DNA of 64,000 nucleotides, taken from assembly GCA_947396885.1 (NCBI GenBank), contig OX377206.1, positions 48,591,631-48,655,630 of the forward strand, written 5' to 3'. The DNA comes from Heligmosomoides polygyrus polygyrus (Eukaryota; Nematoda; Chromadorea; Rhabditida; Heligmosomidae). Both the position numbers and the translations under genes were made by a program. Numbering within the stretch: position 1 is the first letter of the stretch; each line of letters begins with the position of its first letter. The notes under the pieces are model-generated. The model saw nothing but the letters and a program-made list of their open reading frames with translations, did no database searches and was not told the DNA's origin. Below are positions 1 to 11,603 of this stretch, in pieces.

Positions 1-25
1 GACGTCTGCGGCACATCTTCTAAAG

Positions 26-52
26 CGCGACGCACGGGCACGTCTTCTAAAT
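26..52 (+). repeat. 27-bp short monomer (15-bp deletion form)
   Basis: First example of the commonest length variant. Relative to the type monomer, positions 12-26 are missing, creating the junction GCACGGGCACG. The breakpoint is the same in every copy I read, so one ancestral deletion was amplified. The deletion is a multiple of three and keeps the phase of the open frame. It often follows a GCGCGAC, GCGCAAC or TCACGAC type of junction. Confidence 0.9.
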
Positions 53-136
53 CGCGACGCACGTTGGACGATCTCTGCGGCAGGTCTTCTGAATGCCGGC
101 GCACGTTGGACGACGTCTACGGCACTTCTTTTAAAT

Positions 137-177
137 CCCTACGCAGGTTGAACGACGTCTCGACAAGTCTTCTAAAT
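137..177 (+). repeat. 41-bp monomer with TCTCGACAAG
   Basis: First example of a 41-bp variant with the signature TCTCGACAAG in place of the usual TCTGCGGCACG region. It nearly always sits just after the divergent monomer containing TTTTAAATCCCTACGCAGG, and serves as a marker of repeat-unit boundaries across the window, especially after 42 kb. It shifts the open frame by -1, into the frame reading LLNRDARW, which soon meets TGA in a TTGAAC or TTGAGC monomer. Confidence 0.85.
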
Positions 178-1074
178 CGCGACGCACGTTGGACGATGTC
201 TGCGGCGCGACTTCTGAATGACGGCGAAGGTTGTATGACGTCTGCGGCAGGTCTTCTGAATGGCGGCGCACGTTGAACGACGTCTGCGGCACACCTTCTA
301 AATCACGACGCACGGGCACGTCTTCAAATCGCGACGCACGTTGGACGATCTCTGCGGCAGGTCTTCTAAATCGCGACTCACGTTGAGCGACGTCTGCGGC
401 ACATCTTCTAAACCGCGACGCACGTTGAACGATGTCTGCGGCACATCTTCTAAATCGCGACGAACGTTGGACGACGTCTACGGCACTTCTTTTAAATCCC
501 TACGCAGGTTGAACGACGTCTCGACAAGTCTTCTAAATCGCGACGCACGTTGGACGATGTCTGCGGCAGGTCTTCTGAATGCCGGCGCACGTTGGACGAC
601 GTCTACGGCACTTCTTTTAAATCCCTACGCAGGTTGAACGACGTCTTCGACACGTCTTCTAAAGCGCAACGCACGGGCACGTCTTCTAAATCGCGACGCA
701 CGTTGGACGATGTCTGCGGCACGACTTCTGAATGCCGGCGAAGGTTGGATGACGTCTGCGGCAGGTCTTCTGAATGCCGGCGCACGTTGAACGACGTCTG
801 CGGCACACCTTCTAAATCACGACGCACGGGCACGTCTTCTAAATCGCGACGCACGTTGGACGATCTCTGCGGCACGTCCTCTAAATGCCGGCGCACGTTG
901 GACGACGTCTGCGGCACTTCTTTTAAATCCCTACGCAGGTTGAAGGACGTCTTCGGCACGTCTTCTAAATCGCGACGAACGTTGGACGATGTCTGCGGCA
1001 CATCTTCTAAACCGCGACGCACGTTGAACGACGTCTGCGGCACATCTTCTAAAGCGCGACGCAAGGGCACGTTT

Positions 1075-2682
1075 TCTAAATCGCGACGCACGTTGGACGA
1101 CGTCTGCGGCACTTCTTTTAAATCCCGACGCACGTTGAACGACGTCTGCGGCACATCTTCTAAATCGCGACGCACGGGACGTCTTCTAAATCGCGACGCA
1201 CGTTGAACGACGTCTGCGGCACATCTTCTAAATCGCGACGCACGGGACGTCTTCTAAATCGCGACGCACGTTGGAAGATCTCTGCGGCAGGTCTTCTAAA
1301 TCGCGACGCACGTTGAGCGACGTCTGCGACACATATTCTAAACCGCGACGCACGTTGAACGACGTCTGCGGCACATCTTCTAAAGCGCGACGCACGGGCA
1401 CGTTTTCTAAATCGCGACGCACGTTGGACGACGTCTGCGGCACTTCTTTTAAATCCCGACGCACGTTGAACGACGTCTGCGGCACATCTTCTAAATCGCG
1501 ACGCACGGGACGTCTTCTAAATCGCGACGCACGTTCGACGATGTCTGCGGCAGGTCTTCTGAATGCCGGCGCACGTTGAGCGACGTCTGCGGCACTTCTT
1601 TTAAATCCCTACGCAGGTTAAACGACGTCTGCGGCACATCTTCTAAATCGCGACGCACGGGCACGTCTTCTAAACCGCGGCGCACGTTGGACGACGTTTG
1701 CGGCACGTCTTCTAAATGGCGACGCACGTTGGACGACGTCTTCGTCACGTCTTCTGAATGCCGACGAAGGTTGGACGACGTCTGCGACACGTCTTCTAAA
1801 TTGCGACGCACGTTGGACGACGTCTGCGGCACTTCTTTTAAATCCCGACGCAAGTTGGACGATGTCTGCGGCAGGTATTCTAAATCGCGACGCACGTTGG
1901 ACGACGTCTGCGGCACTTCTTTTAAATCCCGACGCACGTTGAACGACGTCTGCGGCACATCTTCTAAATCGCGACGCACGGGACGTCTTCTAAATCGCGA
2001 CGCACGTTGAACGACGTCTGCGGCACATCTTCTAAATCGCGACGCACGGGACGTCTTCTAAATCGCGACGCACGTTGGAAGATCTCTGCGGCAGGTCTTC
2101 TAAATCGCGACGCACGTTGAGCGACGTCTGCGACACATATTCTAAACCGCGACGCACGTTGAACGACGTCTGCGGCACATCTTCTAAAGCGCGACGCACG
2201 GGCACGTTTTCTAAATCGCGACGCACGTTGGACGACGTCTGCGGCACTTCTTTTAAATCCCGACGCACGTTGAACGACGTCTGCGGCACATCTTCTAAAT
2301 CGCGACGCACGGGACGTCTTCTAAATCGCGACGCACGTTCGACGATGTCTGCGGCAGGTCTTCTGAATGCCGGCGCACGTTGAGCGACGTCTGCGGCACT
2401 TCTTTTAAATCCCTACGCAGGTTAAACGACGTCTGCGGCACATCTTCTAAATCGCGACGCACGGGCACGTCTTCTAAACCGCGGCGCACGTTGGACGACG
2501 TTTGCGGCACGTCTTCTAAATGGCGACGCACGTTGGACGACGTCTTCGTCACGTCTTCTGAATGCCGACGAAGGTTGGACGACGTCTGCGACACGTCTTC
2601 TAAATTGCGACGCACGTTGGACGACGTCTGCGGCACTTCTTTTAAATCCCGACGCAAGTTGGACGATGTCTGCGGCAGGTAT
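1075..2682. repeat. 804-bp tandem duplication in A copy 1, first half
   Basis: 1,075-1,878 matches 1,879-2,682, and identity continues about 48 bases further until CCCG versus CCCT. Each copy holds the 26-bp monomers, a GGAAGATCTC monomer and a TTCGTCACG monomer. Confidence 0.85.
1166..1191 (+). repeat. 26-bp short monomer
   Basis: Like the 27-bp form but with GCACGGGACG, one base shorter. It recurs in each A copy and again near 32.1, 32.6, 33.2, 33.7, 36.1, 36.6, 37.6, 40.1, 40.6, 42.2 and 56.7 kb, and so tracks particular higher-order units. It changes the frame in the same direction as the 41-bp monomer. Confidence 0.85.
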
Positions 2683-2733
2683 TCTAAATCGCGACGCACG
2701 TTGGACGACGTCTGCGGCACTTCTTTTAAATCC

Positions 2734-3117
2734 CTACGCAGGTTGAACGACGTCTGCGGCACATCTTCTAAATCGCGACGCACGGGCACGTCTTCTAAAT
2801 AGCAACGCACGTTGGACGATTTCTGCGGCAGGTCTTCTGAATGCCGGCGCACGTTGAGCGACGTCTGCGGCACATCTTCTAAATCGCGGCGCACGTTGAA
2901 CGACGTCTGCGGCACATCTTCTAAATCGCGACGCACGGGCACGTCTTCTAAATAGCAAAGCACGTTGGACGATTTCTGCGGCAGGTCTTCTGAATGCCGG
3001 CGCACGTTGAGCGACGTCTGCGGCACATCTTCTAAATCGCGACGCACGTTGGACGACGTCTGCGGCACGTCTTCTGAATGCCGGCGCGGCGCAGGTTGGA
3101 CGACGTCTGCGGCACAT
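2734..3117 (-). other. ATG-initiated reverse frame (127 codons) over the 47-bp monomer
   Basis: The reverse complement of ACATCTT supplies ATG, and the 5-bp insertion moves the reading from a frame closed by TAG in every TCTAAAT into the open RASRFRRCAADVV frame. It overlaps the first 40 bases of the forward ATG frame at 3,078. Copies lie at 6,409-6,792, 9,469-9,852 and 13,144-13,527. Versions starting in the next monomer occur near 17,157, 20,084, 22,096, 25,874 and 27,775. Arg/Ala-rich, no recognised domain. Confidence 0.35.
2801..2842 (+). repeat. AGCAACG monomer that creates an in-frame TAG
   Basis: The junction TAAATAGCAACG (elsewhere TAAATAGCAAAGC) puts TAG in the otherwise open forward frame, followed by TTGGACGATTTC. 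The last copy I find is near 29.35 kb, so this stop-bearing class is confined to roughly 2.8-29.4 kb. Confidence 0.85.
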
Positions 3118-4061
3118 CTTCTAAACCGCGACGCACGTTGAACGATGTCTGGGGCACATCTTCTAAATCGCGACGCACGGGCACGTCTTCTAAATCGCGA
3201 CGCACGTTGGACGATGTCTGCGGCACGACTTCTGAATGCCGGCGAAGGTTGGATGACGTCTGCGGCAGGTCTTCTGAATGCCGGCGCACGTTGAACGACG
3301 TCTGCGGCACACCTTCTAAATCACGACGCACGGGCACGTCTTCTAAATCGCGACGCACGTTGGACGATCTCTGCGGCACGTCCTCTAAATGCCGGCGCAC
3401 GTTGGACGACGTTTGCGGCACGTCTTCTAAATGGCGACGCACGTTGGACGACGTCTTCGTCACGTCTTCTGAATGCCGACGAAGGTTGGACGACGTCTGC
3501 GACACGTCTTCTAAATTGCGACGCACGTTGGACGACGTCTGCGGCACTTCTTTTAAATCCCGACGCAAGTTGGACGATGTCTGCGGCAGGTATTCTAAAT
3601 CGCGACGCACGTTGGACGACGTCTGCGGCACGACTTCTGAATGCCGGCGCACGTTGGACGACGTCTGCGGCACTTCTTTTAAATCCCTACGCAGGTTGAA
3701 GGACGTCTGCGGCACGTCTTCTAAATCGCGACGAACGTTGGACGATGTCTGCGGCACATCTTCTAAACCGCGACGCACGTTGAACGACGTCTGCGGCACA
3801 TCTTCTAAAGCGCGACGCACGGGCACGTCTTCTAAATCGCGACGCACGTTGGACGATCTCTGCGGCAGGTCTTCTGAATGCCGGCGCACGTTGGACGACG
3901 TCTACGGCACTTCTTTTAAATCCCTACGCAGGTTGAACGACGTCTCGACAAGTCTTCTAAATCGCGACGCACGTTGGACGATGTCTGCGGCGCGACTTCT
4001 GAATGACGGCGAAGGTTGTATGACGTCTGCGGCAGGTCTTCTGAATGGCGGCGCACGTTGA
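3078..4061 (+). other. ATG-initiated 327-codon open frame
   Basis: One of the few forward frames opening with a true ATG. The ATG in TCTGAATGCCGG is normally out of phase with the long frame; the 5-bp insertion of the 47-bp monomer brings it into phase, giving MPARRRLDDVCGTSS. The frame runs through about 20 monomers with no TAG-type unit and ends soon after a TCTCGACAAG monomer. If anything here were translated, this would be a better candidate than the TTG-opened frames. I see no promoter, splice or export signals. Confidence 0.4.
3080..3126 (+). repeat. 47-bp monomer (5-bp insertion)
   Basis: The sequence reads CCGGCGCGGCGCAGG where other monomers read CCGGCGCAGG, a 5-bp GC-rich duplication. 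Copies lie next to the ATG at 3,078, 6,753, 9,813, 13,488, 17,501, 20,428, 22,440, 26,107 and 28,119. I see none after about 28.2 kb. It is a good tracer of A and C unit history. Confidence 0.85.
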
Positions 4062-4868
4062 ACGACGTCTGCGGCACACCTTCTAAATCACGACGCACGG
4101 GCACGTCTTCAAATCGCGACGCACGTTGGACGATCTCTGCGGCAGGTCTTCTAAATCGCGACTCACGTTGAACGATGTCTGCGGCACATCTTCTAAATCG
4201 CGACGAACGTTGGACGACGTCTACGGCACTTCTTTTAAATCCCTACGCAGGTTGAACGAGGTCTCGACAAGTCTTCTAAATCGCGACGCACGTTGGACGA
4301 TGTCTGCGGCAGGTCTTCTGAATGCCGGCGCACGTTGGACGACGTCTACGGCACTTCTTTTAAATCCCTACGCAGGTTGAACGACGTCTTCGACACGTCT
4401 TCTAAAGCGCAACGCACGGGCACGTCTTCTAAATCGCGACGCACGTTGGACGATGTCTGCGGCACGACTTCTGAATGCCGGCGAAGGTTGGATGACGTCT
4501 GCGGCAGGTCTTCTGAATGCCGGCGCACGTTGAACGACGTCTGCGGCACACCTTCTAAATCACGACGCACGGGCACGTCTTCTAAATCGCGACGCACGTT
4601 GGACGATCTCTGCGGCACGTCCTCTAAATGCCGGCGCACGTTGGACGACGTCTGCGGCACTTCTTTTAAATCCCTACGCAGGTTGAAGGACGTCTTCGGC
4701 ACGTCTTCTAAATCGCGACGAACGTTGGACGATGTCTGCGGCACATCTTCTAAACCGCGACGCACGTTGAACGACGTCTGCGGCACATCTTCTAAAGCGC
4801 GACGCAAGGGCACGTTTTCTAAATCGCGACGCACGTTGGACGACGTCTGCGGCACTTCTTTTAAATCC

Positions 4869-6408
4869 CGACGCACGTTGAACGACGTCTGCGGCACATC
4901 TTCTAAATCGCGACGCACGGGACGTCTTCTAAATCGCGACGCACGTTGGAAGATCTCTGCGGCAGGTCTTCTAAATCGCGACGCACGTTGAGCGACGTCT
5001 GCGACACCTATTCTAAACCGCGACGCACGTTGAACGACGTCTGCGGCACATCTTCTAAAGCGCGACGCACGGGCACGTTTTCTAAATCGCGACGCACGTT
5101 GGACGACGTCTGCGGCACTTCTTTTAAATCCCGACGCACGTTGAACGACGTCTGCGGCACATCTTCTAAATCGCGACGCACGGGACGTCTTCTAAATCGC
5201 GACGCACGTTCGACGATGTCTGCGGCAGGTCTTCTGAATGCCGGCGCACGTTGAGCGACGTCTGCGGCACTTCTTTTAAATCCCTACGCAGGTTAAACGA
5301 CGTCTGCGGCACATCTTCTAAATCGCGACGCACGGGCACGTCTTCTAAACCGCGGCGCACGTTGGACGACGTTTGCGGCACGTCTTCTAAATGGCGACGC
5401 ACGTTGGACGACGTCTTCGTCACGTCTTCTGAATGCCGACGAAGGTTGGACGACGTCTGCGACACGTCTTCTAAATTGCGACGCACGTTGGACGACGTCT
5501 GCGGCACTTCTTTTAAATCCCGACGCAAGTTGGACGATGTCTGCGGCAGGTATTCTAAATCGCGACGCACGTTGGACGACGTCTGCGGCACTTCTTTTAA
5601 ATCCCGACGCACGTTGAACGACGTCTGCGGCACATCTTCTAAATCGCGACGCACGGGACGTCTTCTAAATCGCGACGCACGTTGAACGACGTCTGCGGCA
5701 CATCTTCTAAATCGCGACGCACGGGACGTCTTCTAAATCGCGACGCACGTTGGAAGATCTCTGCGGCAGGTCTTCTAAATCGCGACGCACGTTGAGCGAC
5801 GTCTGCGACACATATTCTAAACCGCGACGCACGTTGAACGACGTCTGCGGCACATCTTCTAAAGCGCGACGCACGGGCACGTTTTCTAAATCGCGACGCA
5901 CGTTGGACGACGTCTGCGGCACTTCTTTTAAATCCCGACGCACGTTGAACGACGTCTGCGGCACATCTTCTAAATCGCGACGCACGGGACGTCTTCTAAA
6001 TCGCGACGCACGTTCGACGATGTCTGCGGCAGGTCTTCTGAATGCCGGCGCACGTTGAGCGACGTCTGCGGCACTTCTTTTAAATCCCTACGCAGGTTAA
6101 ACGACGTCTGCGGCACATCTTCTAAATCGCGACGCACGGGCACGTCTTCTAAACCGCGGCGCACGTTGGACGACGTTTGCGGCACGTCTTCTAAATGGCG
6201 ACGCACGTTGGACGACGTCTTCGTCACGTCTTCTGAATGCCGACGAAGGTTGGACGACGTCTGCGACACGTCTTCTAAATTGCGACGCACGTTGGACGAC
6301 GTCTGCGGCACTTCTTTTAAATCCCGACGCAAGTTGGACGATGTCTGCGGCAGGTATTCTAAATCGCGACGCACGTTGGACGACGTCTGCGGCACTTCTT
6401 TTAAATCC
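4869..6408. repeat. 804-bp-spaced duplication in A copy 1, second half
   Basis: 4,869-5,604 matches 5,673-6,408. The matching block is 736 bp at a spacing of 804. The 68-bp shortfall (one 42-bp plus one 26-bp monomer) equals the segment missing here relative to the first half at about 1,192-1,259. Confidence 0.8.
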
Positions 6409-7809
6409 CTACGCAGGTTGAACGACGTCTGCGGCACATCTTCTAAATCGCGACGCACGGGCACGTCTTCTAAATAGCAACGCACGTTGGACGATTTCTG
6501 CGGCAGGTCTTCTGAATGCCGGCGCACGTTGAGCGACGTCTGCGGCACATCTTCTAAATCGCGGCGCACGTTGAACGACGTCTGCGGCACATCTTCTAAA
6601 TCGCGACGCACGGGCACGTCTTCTAAATAGCAAAGCACGTTGGACGATTTCTGCGGCAGGTCTTCTGAATGCCGGCGCACGTTGAGCGACGTCTGCGGCA
6701 CATCTTCTAAATCGCGACGCACGTTGGACGACGTCTGCGGCACGTCTTCTGAATGCCGGCGCGGCGCAGGTTGGACGACGTCTGCGGCACATCTTCTAAA
6801 CCGCGACGCACGTTGAACGATGTCTGGGGCACATCTTCTAAATCGCGACGCACGGGCACGTCTTCTAAATCGCGACGCACGTTGGAGACGTCTGCGGCAC
6901 TTCTTTTAAATCCCGACGCACGTTGAACGACGTCTGCGGCACATCTTCTAAATCGCGACGCACGTTGGAGGATGTCTGCGGCACATCTTCTAAATCGCGA
7001 CGCACGGGCACGTCTTCTAAATAGCAACGCACGTTGGACGATTTCTGCGGCAGGTCTTCTGAATGCCGGCGCACGTTGGACGACGTCTGCGGCACTTCTT
7101 TTAAATCCCGACGCACGTTGAACGACGTCTGCGGCACATCTTCTAAATCGCGACGCACGTTGGAGGATGTCTGCGGCAGGTCTTCTGAATGCCGGCGCAT
7201 GTTGGACGACGTCTACGGCACTTCTTTTAAATCCCTACGCAGGTTGAACGACGTCTCGACAAGTCTTCTAAATCGCGACGCACGTTGGACGATGTCTGCG
7301 GCAGGTCTTCTGAATGCCGGCGCACGTTGGACGACGTCTACGGCACTTCTTTTAAATCCCTACGCAGGTTGAACGACGTCTTCGACACGTCTTCTAAAGC
7401 GCAACGCACGGGCACGTCTTCTAAATCGCGACGCACGTTGGACGATGTCTGCGGCACGACTTCTGAATGCCGGCGAAGGTTGGATGACGTCTGCGGCAGG
7501 TCTTCTGAATGCCGGCGCACGTTGAACGACGTCTGCGGCACACCTTCTAAATCACGACGCACGGGCACGTCTTCTAAATCGCGACGCACGTTGGACGATC
7601 TCTGCGGCACGTCCTCTAAATGCCGGCGCACGTTGGACGACGTCTGCGGCACTTCTTTTAAATCCCTACGCAGGTTGAAGGACGTCTTCGGCACGTCTTC
7701 TAAATCGCGACGAACGTTGGACGATGTCTGCGGCACATCTTCTAAACCGCGACGCACGTTGAACGACGTCTGCGGCACATCTTCTAAAGCGCGACGCAAG
7801 GGCACGTTT

Positions 7810-9417
7810 TCTAAATCGCGACGCACGTTGGACGACGTCTGCGGCACTTCTTTTAAATCCCGACGCACGTTGAACGACGTCTGCGGCACATCTTCTAAAT
7901 CGCGACGCACGGGACGTCTTCTAAATCGCGACGCACGTTGAACGACGTCTGCGGCACATCTTCTAAATCGCGACGCACGGGACGTCTTCTAAATCGCGAC
8001 GCACGTTGGAAGATCTCTGCGGCAGGTCTTCTAAATCGCGACGCACGTTGAGCGACGTCTGCGACACATATTCTAAACCGCGACGCACGTTGAACGACGT
8101 CTGCGGCACATCTTCTAAAGCGCGACGCACGGGCACGTTTTCTAAATCGCGACGCACGTTGGACGACGTCTGCGGCACTTCTTTTAAATCCCGACGCACG
8201 TTGAACGACGTCTGCGGCACATCTTCTAAATCGCGACGCACGGGACGTCTTCTAAATCGCGACGCACGTTCGACGATGTCTGCGGCAGGTCTTCTGAATG
8301 CCGGCGCACGTTGAGCGACGTCTGCGGCACTTCTTTTAAATCCCTACGCAGGTTAAACGACGTCTGCGGCACATCTTCTAAATCGCGACGCACGGGCACG
8401 TCTTCTAAACCGCGGCGCACGTTGGACGACGTTTGCGGCACGTCTTCTAAATGGCGACGCACGTTGGACGACGTCTTCGTCACGTCTTCTGAATGCCGAC
8501 GAAGGTTGGACGACGTCTGCGACACGTCTTCTAAATTGCGACGCACGTTGGACGACGTCTGCGGCACTTCTTTTAAATCCCGACGCAAGTTGGACGATGT
8601 CTGCGGCAGGTATTCTAAATCGCGACGCACGTTGGACGACGTCTGCGGCACTTCTTTTAAATCCCGACGCACGTTGAACGACGTCTGCGGCACATCTTCT
8701 AAATCGCGACGCACGGGACGTCTTCTAAATCGCGACGCACGTTGAACGACGTCTGCGGCACATCTTCTAAATCGCGACGCACGGGACGTCTTCTAAATCG
8801 CGACGCACGTTGGAAGATCTCTGCGGCAGGTCTTCTAAATCGCGACGCACGTTGAGCGACGTCTGCGACACATATTCTAAACCGCGACGCACGTTGAACG
8901 ACGTCTGCGGCACATCTTCTAAAGCGCGACGCACGGGCACGTTTTCTAAATCGCGACGCACGTTGGACGACGTCTGCGGCACTTCTTTTAAATCCCGACG
9001 CACGTTGAACGACGTCTGCGGCACATCTTCTAAATCGCGACGCACGGGACGTCTTCTAAATCGCGACGCACGTTCGACGATGTCTGCGGCAGGTCTTCTG
9101 AATGCCGGCGCACGTTGAGCGACGTCTGCGGCACTTCTTTTAAATCCCTACGCAGGTTAAACGACGTCTGCGGCACATCTTCTAAATCGCGACGCACGGG
9201 CACGTCTTCTAAACCGCGGCGCACGTTGGACGACGTTTGCGGCACGTCTTCTAAATGGCGACGCACGTTGGACGACGTCTTCGTCACGTCTTCTGAATGC
9301 CGACGAAGGTTGGACGACGTCTGCGACACGTCTTCTAAATTGCGACGCACGTTGGACGACGTCTGCGGCACTTCTTTTAAATCCCGACGCAAGTTGGACG
9401 ATGTCTGCGGCAGGTAT
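7810..9417. repeat. 804-bp tandem duplication in A copy 2, first half
   Basis: Same nested duplication as at 1,075-2,682, displaced by 6,735. It shows that the 804-bp event preceded the 6,735-bp duplication. Confidence 0.85.
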
Positions 9418-9812
9418 TCTAAATCGCGACGCACGTTGGACGACGTCTGCGGCACTTCTTTTAAATCCCTACGCAGGTTGAACGACGTCTGCGGCACATC
9501 TTCTAAATCGCGACGCACGGGCACGTCTTCTAAATAGCAACGCACGTTGGACGATTTCTGCGGCAGGTCTTCTGAATGCCGGCGCACGTTGAGCGACGTC
9601 TGCGGCACATCTTCTAAATCGCGGCGCACGTTGAACGACGTCTGCGGCACATCTTCTAAATCGCGACGCACGGGCACGTCTTCTAAATAGCAAAGCACGT
9701 TGGACGATTTCTGCGGCAGGTCTTCTGAATGCCGGCGCACGTTGAGCGACGTCTGCGGCACATCTTCTAAATCGCGACGCACGTTGGACGACGTCTGCGG
9801 CACGTCTTCTGA

Positions 9813-10796
9813 ATGCCGGCGCGGCGCAGGTTGGACGACGTCTGCGGCACATCTTCTAAACCGCGACGCACGTTGAACGATGTCTGGGGCACATCTTCTA
9901 AATCGCGACGCACGGGCACGTCTTCTAAATCGCGACGCACGTTGGACGATGTCTGCGGCACGACTTCTGAATGCCGGCGAAGGTTGGATGACGTCTGCGG
10001 CAGGTCTTCTGAATGCCGGCGCACGTTGAACGACGTCTGCGGCACACCTTCTAAATCACGACGCACGGGCACGTCTTCTAAATCGCGACGCACGTTGGAC
10101 GATCTCTGCGGCACGTCCTCTAAATGCCGGCGCACGTTGGACGACGTTTGCGGCACGTCTTCTAAATGGCGACGCACGTTGGACGACGTCTTCGTCACGT
10201 CTTCTGAATGCCGACGAAGGTTGGACGACGTCTGCGACACGTCTTCTAAATTGCGACGCACGTTGGACGACGTCTGCGGCACTTCTTTTAAATCCCGACG
10301 CAAGTTGGACGATGTCTGCGGCAGGTATTCTAAATCGCGACGCACGTTGGACGACGTCTGCGGCACGACTTCTGAATGCCGGCGCACGTTGGACGACGTC
10401 TGCGGCACTTCTTTTAAATCCCTACGCAGGTTGAAGGACGTCTGCGGCACGTCTTCTAAATCGCGACGAACGTTGGACGATGTCTGCGGCACATCTTCTA
10501 AACCGCGACGCACGTTGAACGACGTCTGCGGCACATCTTCTAAAGCGCGACGCACGGGCACGTCTTCTAAATCGCGACGCACGTTGGACGATCTCTGCGG
10601 CAGGTCTTCTGAATGCCGGCGCACGTTGGACGACGTCTACGGCACTTCTTTTAAATCCCTACGCAGGTTGAACGACGTCTCGACAAGTCTTCTAAATCGC
10701 GACGCACGTTGGACGATGTCTGCGGCGCGACTTCTGAATGACGGCGAAGGTTGTATGACGTCTGCGGCAGGTCTTCTGAATGGCGGCGCACGTTGA
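9813..10796 (+). other. second copy of the ATG-initiated 327-codon frame
   Basis: Identical in residues to the frame at 3,078-4,061, displaced by 6,735. The identity shows recent duplication rather than selection, since the surrounding non-frame sequence is equally conserved. Confidence 0.4.
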
Positions 10797-11603
10797 ACGA
10801 CGTCTGCGGCACACCTTCTAAATCACGACGCACGGGCACGTCTTCAAATCGCGACGCACGTTGGACGATCTCTGCGGCAGGTCTTCTAAATCGCGACTCA
10901 CGTTGAACGATGTCTGCGGCACATCTTCTAAATCGCGACGAACGTTGGACGACGTCTACGGCACTTCTTTTAAATCCCTACGCAGGTTGAACGAGGTCTC
11001 GACAAGTCTTCTAAATCGCGACGCACGTTGGACGATGTCTGCGGCAGGTCTTCTGAATGCCGGCGCACGTTGGACGACGTCTACGGCACTTCTTTTAAAT
11101 CCCTACGCAGGTTGAACGACGTCTTCGACACGTCTTCTAAAGCGCAACGCACGGGCACGTCTTCTAAATCGCGACGCACGTTGGACGATGTCTGCGGCAC
11201 GACTTCTGAATGCCGGCGAAGGTTGGATGACGTCTGCGGCAGGTCTTCTGAATGCCGGCGCACGTTGAACGACGTCTGCGGCACACCTTCTAAATCACGA
11301 CGCACGGGCACGTCTTCTAAATCGCGACGCACGTTGGACGATCTCTGCGGCACGTCCTCTAAATGCCGGCGCACGTTGGACGACGTCTGCGGCACTTCTT
11401 TTAAATCCCTACGCAGGTTGAAGGACGTCTTCGGCACGTCTTCTAAATCGCGACGAACGTTGGACGATGTCTGCGGCACATCTTCTAAACCGCGACGCAC
11501 GTTGAACGACGTCTGCGGCACATCTTCTAAAGCGCGACGCAAGGGCACGTTTTCTAAATCGCGACGCACGTTGGACGACGTCTGCGGCACTTCTTTTAAA
11601 TCC

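Larger units (their letters stand above)
1..465. repeat. 3' fragment of an A higher-order repeat
   Basis: Position 1 aligns with 3,786, so this looks like the tail of an A half-unit entering from the left. Relative to 3,786-4,208 it has one extra 42-bp monomer near 385-426. The same stretch aligns again with the region starting near 15,312. Confidence 0.75.
466..7200. repeat. 6,735-bp higher-order repeat A, copy 1
   Basis: It aligns to 7,201-13,935 at a constant offset of 6,735, and identity runs about 55 bases past the second copy. It consists of two diverged halves: 466-4,208 (3,743 bp) and 4,209-7,200 (2,992 bp). Each half contains an 804-bp-spaced internal duplication, TAG-bearing monomers and one 47-bp monomer. 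The long forward frame at 3,078-4,061 occurs only in the first half; the corresponding part of the second half is shorter. Confidence 0.9.

Noticed and set aside
3061..3126. Bidirectional promoter at the 47-bp monomer
   Set aside because: The divergent ATGs follow from a 5-bp insertion; no TATA-like, initiator or other promoter signal distinguishes this monomer from its neighbours.
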